This document shows positions 5,873 through 8,072 of a stretch of 8,072 nt of DNA, piece after piece. Made by a program: the position numbers and the translations under genes. This DNA is from an uncultured Clostridia bacterium (GTDB taxonomy: Bacteria > Bacillota > Clostridia > Oscillospirales > Oscillospiraceae), in assembly GCA_937894515.1 (NCBI GenBank), contig CALCRH010000345.1:1-8072 (forward strand), given 5' to 3'. The notes beneath the pieces are model-generated. The model had not been told where the DNA came from. It searched no databases and was given only the letters and a program-made list of their open reading frames with translations. The stretch's first letter is position 1, and each line of letters begins with the position of its first letter.

Positions 5873-6349
5873 TTAAAGAAAAGATTCGACGGCATAAAGC
5901 GTTCCGTCTCCGGTTTCGTAAAACAAGAAGATCTCAGAATTATCATCCTGTTTTTGATACACCAGACGGCACCTTTTCCAGTCCGGTATTACATCGTCTT
6001 TTATATTGATTTCCTCAAGTAATTCTTCAACATAAGAAATCTGATCGTCCGTTGGCTTTGTTCCTTGAAAGATTTTCCCCAACTGAAAAACGGAGTTCTG
6101 TATTTTTTTAGACTCATTTCCAACCGGATAGTCGATTACATGGTATCTGATTCCATCACCATGGGGACTTGGCTCTGAATAGGAGAAAATATCTTTTGCT
6201 CCGTCATTGGGCAATCCTATATTCCAGTTTTTATTTATGACTTTTGTGTAAGGCGTTGTAGAAGAATACATCCACAGCAAAGGGATGATGCCGCAAATTA
6301 TTATCAGCAGCACGGCAGATATGATTATTGTTTTCAGTTTCTTATTCAT
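5873..6349 (-). CDS. Small single-span membrane protein of unknown function
   Basis: The 158-residue protein has a basic start (MNKKLK), a membrane helix at about 8-28, and an outer domain. That domain carries KNWNIGLPNDG, IFSYSEPSPHGDGIRYHVIDY, a helical stretch (DQISYVEELLEEI) and a C-terminal beta part (IFLFYETGDGTLYAVES). The HGDGIRYHV motif recurs in small hypothetical membrane proteins of Bacilli and Clostridia as far as I recall; no function is known to me. GAGG lies 10 bases before the ATG, and the gene starts 12 bases after the DUF2812 stop, so both are almost certainly on one transcript. The lipobox pattern is not met (IIICGI lacks a small residue before Cys). Confidence 0.8.
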   Translation of the reverse strand: MNKKLKTIIISAVLLIIICGIIPLLWMYSSTTPYTKVINKNWNIGLPNDGAKDIFSYSEPSPHGDGIRYHVIDYPVGNESKKIQNSVFQLGKIFQGTKPTDDQISYVEELLEEINIKDDVIPDWKRCRLVYQKQDDNSEIFLFYETGDGTLYAVESFL

Positions 6350-6361
6350 ATTTGCGAATCC

Positions 6362-7762
6362 TCACTTATTCAGTTTTTCCGCAACGATCCTCATTTGTTC
6401 TTCTGTCGGCTCCCAATCAAAGTCAATCTCGACGATCCGATCTTCATAGCAGAGAAAATACTTGTTCAGGATGCCCCCGCTGAAATGGAGCTGATACGCT
6501 TCTTCGGCAAGCCACGGAGTTGCATCAATTTCTTCATAATGGTCAACGAAAATGATACCTTCTTCAACTACTGTGTCTGACCGCTTATTCAAGATGCTTT
6601 CTTTGCATAGATCATACAGCGCGGGTACTTTTATGATTGTAAGTGTATAGCTCATTTCCGGCACATTTACAGCATTTCCAGTATCGCGTCTTGGATGTTG
6701 GCGAACTACTTTCTGCCCCAAAAAGATGGATTCATCGTGCCGGTTTTCCCGGATGTAGCTATCAAACTTTACATCCTGCAAATCCTCAACATACAAGGGA
6801 AGCTCATCCTGATAGAGAATCCACGTTGACACGTTGTGCTCATAAGTCTCGGCTCCCGGATTAAACAGTCCCGCCTGTGACGCCTTCAGTGTACCAAAGG
6901 TGATCGCTGCCAACATAGCAAAAGCAAGCACGAAATCAACGACCAGCGTTACCGTTAAATTTGCGTTGCGGGAGACCTTCTTTCGCTTCAAAAACTGCTT
7001 CACAGCGTTGACAACGATAAAAAGCGTGATCATGTAGCCGATGAGCAGTGTATAGATCGTGAGCATCATCCGATTCCCGACAGAAATCAGATTGATGAAG
7101 ACATAGACAAGCGCAAACAATGCCGCTGCCAGAACAATCTTTTGAAAGAGCGAATGGCTGCGGGTATCGAGAAATTCACCGTTTTCAGCCGCTTTGATCG
7201 CTTTTCTGCGCCAACGATAGTATCCGCCCAATTCGACCACACAAAGCAGGAACAGCAATGCCCAGCAAAACCCCGTTGCGAGTTGCGTTGTGCTTGAAAG
7301 AAGCCCGATTGGATCACCCAAAAGGCGGGATATAAATAAAGCCGTGTCCAGAACCGCTATTGCTAAAAGGATGAAATAGGAGAGCAAAAAACCTTTCTTT
7401 GCCGCCTTATGGATGGTCTGTACTTCCACTGATGGGTCAGTTTCCAAGGGGATAGGGTTTTCTTCTTCATTGCAGAAAATCTGCATCTGTGCGGAACTGC
7501 AAATGAATTTCCAACCGGTATGGGCACTGTAATCCTGGTATATCATCTGTCCTTCCTGCGGCTTCGGATCAAACTCCGACGCTTTCGGATAATAGGTAAC
7601 GGCAAAGTGGAGCTTCTTCGGCTCGATACGGCGATATACCCAAGTGAAGCGGTTGATTTCTGAGAGAAGCCAGCCCTTTTCAGCCATATTTTCCAAATGC
7701 TTTTCTATTCCGGTATGGTCATAAAACGAGAACGTTTCCAGTCTGCGCTTCAATTCTTTCAT
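6362..7762 (-). CDS. DUF2812 domain multi-span membrane protein
   Basis: The 466-residue protein begins with a cytoplasmic DUF2812 region at about 8-115. This is recognised by MAEKGWLLSEI, WVYRRIEPKKLHFAVTYYP and GWKFICSSAQMQIF followed by the NPIPLETDP end. Five likely membrane helices follow at about 125-147, 157-177, 207-226, 233-253 and 268-290. A C-terminal domain of about 165 residues (300-466) has SYTLTIIKVP, YEEIDATPWLAEEAYQLHF and YFLCYEDRIVEIDFDW. DUF2812 proteins are typically encoded right behind PadR regulators; their molecular role is unknown. Here the start overlaps the PadR stop as ATGA, and GGAGGTG within the PadR gene lies about 10 bases upstream. The C-terminal domain is longer than in minimal members and may be the functional outer part. 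Confidence 0.88.
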   Translation of the reverse strand: MKELKRRLETFSFYDHTGIEKHLENMAEKGWLLSEINRFTWVYRRIEPKKLHFAVTYYPKASEFDPKPQEGQMIYQDYSAHTGWKFICSSAQMQIFCNEEENPIPLETDPSVEVQTIHKAAKKGFLLSYFILLAIAVLDTALFISRLLGDPIGLLSSTTQLATGFCWALLFLLCVVELGGYYRWRRKAIKAAENGEFLDTRSHSLFQKIVLAAALFALVYVFINLISVGNRMMLTIYTLLIGYMITLFIVVNAVKQFLKRKKVSRNANLTVTLVVDFVLAFAMLAAITFGTLKASQAGLFNPGAETYEHNVSTWILYQDELPLYVEDLQDVKFDSYIRENRHDESIFLGQKVVRQHPRRDTGNAVNVPEMSYTLTIIKVPALYDLCKESILNKRSDTVVEEGIIFVDHYEEIDATPWLAEEAYQLHFSGGILNKYFLCYEDRIVEIDFDWEPTEEQMRIVAEKLNK

Positions 7763-8072
7763 TGTGAATCTTCACCTCCAAAGACAGAAGTATAATCAGC
7801 AATCTGTGACAGAAGCCTTTTGTGCTCCTTTTCGAGAGCCTCTTTCCCGGCGTCAGTCAGGATGTAACTGCGTCTGCGTCCTTCCGCTTTCACTTCTCGG
7901 ATCATGCCGGCATCCAGGAACTGTTCCAAAAGGTTGTACAGCGTCCCGGAACCAACGGTTACTCTCTTGTCTGTCATTTCCGCGATTCTATCAAATATAT
8001 CAATTCCGTAGCACTCCGTTTTAAGGCAAAGCAAAATATAAAACATCTGCTCGGTGAGCGTCTGAAATTTTG
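7759..8072 (-). CDS. PadR family transcriptional regulator, start just outside the window
   Basis: The visible 104 residues cover nearly the whole protein. In-frame codons continue upstream of the Met at 8046 as KFQTLTEQ, the usual start of this PadR subgroup, so the true start is probably only one or a few codons beyond base 8072. The winged helix fold is seen as QMFYILLCLKTECYGIDIF, RIAEMTDKRVTVGSGTLYNL (recognition helix), and the wing EVKAEGRRRSYILTDAGKEAL, ending in a short helix used for dimer contact. PadR proteins repress their own operon and release it on binding a ligand. The 4-base overlap with the DUF2812 gene supports self-regulation of the five-gene run. The operator would lie outside the window. 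The alternative of a start at 8046 would remove part of the first helix. Confidence 0.93.
   Translation of the reverse strand, partial: KFQTLTEQMFYILLCLKTECYGIDIFDRIAEMTDKRVTVGSGTLYNLLEQFLDAGMIREVKAEGRRRSYILTDAGKEALEKEHKRLLSQIADYTSVFGGEDSQ

Overview
The window reads as chromosomal DNA of a low-to-mid GC Gram-positive bacterium, most likely a Clostridia/gut Firmicutes member. The support is strong AGGAGG-type ribosome binding sites in front of most genes, a Clostridia-style ECF sigma factor with a membrane-anchored partner, a PadR–DUF2812 pair, and several small Firmicutes membrane proteins. No rRNA, tRNA, CRISPR array, transposase or integrase is visible. Every credible gene lies on the minus strand, so the window is read from right to left, and there is no gene-free stretch over 300 bases.

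Right part (8072 to 4191): a compact run of five genes. It holds a PadR-type repressor cut by the window edge, a DUF2812 multi-spanning membrane protein overlapping it by 4 bases, a small single-span membrane protein, a two-part protein of unknown function, and a membrane-anchored metallophosphoesterase. Gaps of -4, 12, 63 and 29 bases fit one operon controlled by the PadR protein. A long perfect-type hairpin sits 3 bases past the last stop codon.

Middle (4048 to 1108): an ECF sigma factor overlaps by ATGA with a 522-residue, single-span membrane protein whose short cytoplasmic N-terminus and large outer domain suggest an anti-sigma factor/sensor. The next gene, a membrane-anchored two-domain protein, is preceded by a well-formed ECF-type promoter (GGAAC, 16 bases, CGTC). 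Sigma factor, sensor and target may form one signalling circuit in the cell envelope.

Left part (1023 to 1): a two-span small membrane protein and a SUKH (SMI1/KNR4) family protein form a tight pair. They are followed by a 15-codon mini-ORF and the start of a small membrane protein beginning with TTG, which runs off the left edge.

The most interesting non-coding signals are the ECF-type promoter at 1832-1856 and a hairpin repeat present twice (1052-1080 and 4150-4188). The two hairpin copies share an identical 21-base core, and their differences keep base pairing in minus-strand RNA. No complete, clearly new multi-gene system could be demonstrated; the ECF circuit with its uncharacterised outer domain is the best candidate.
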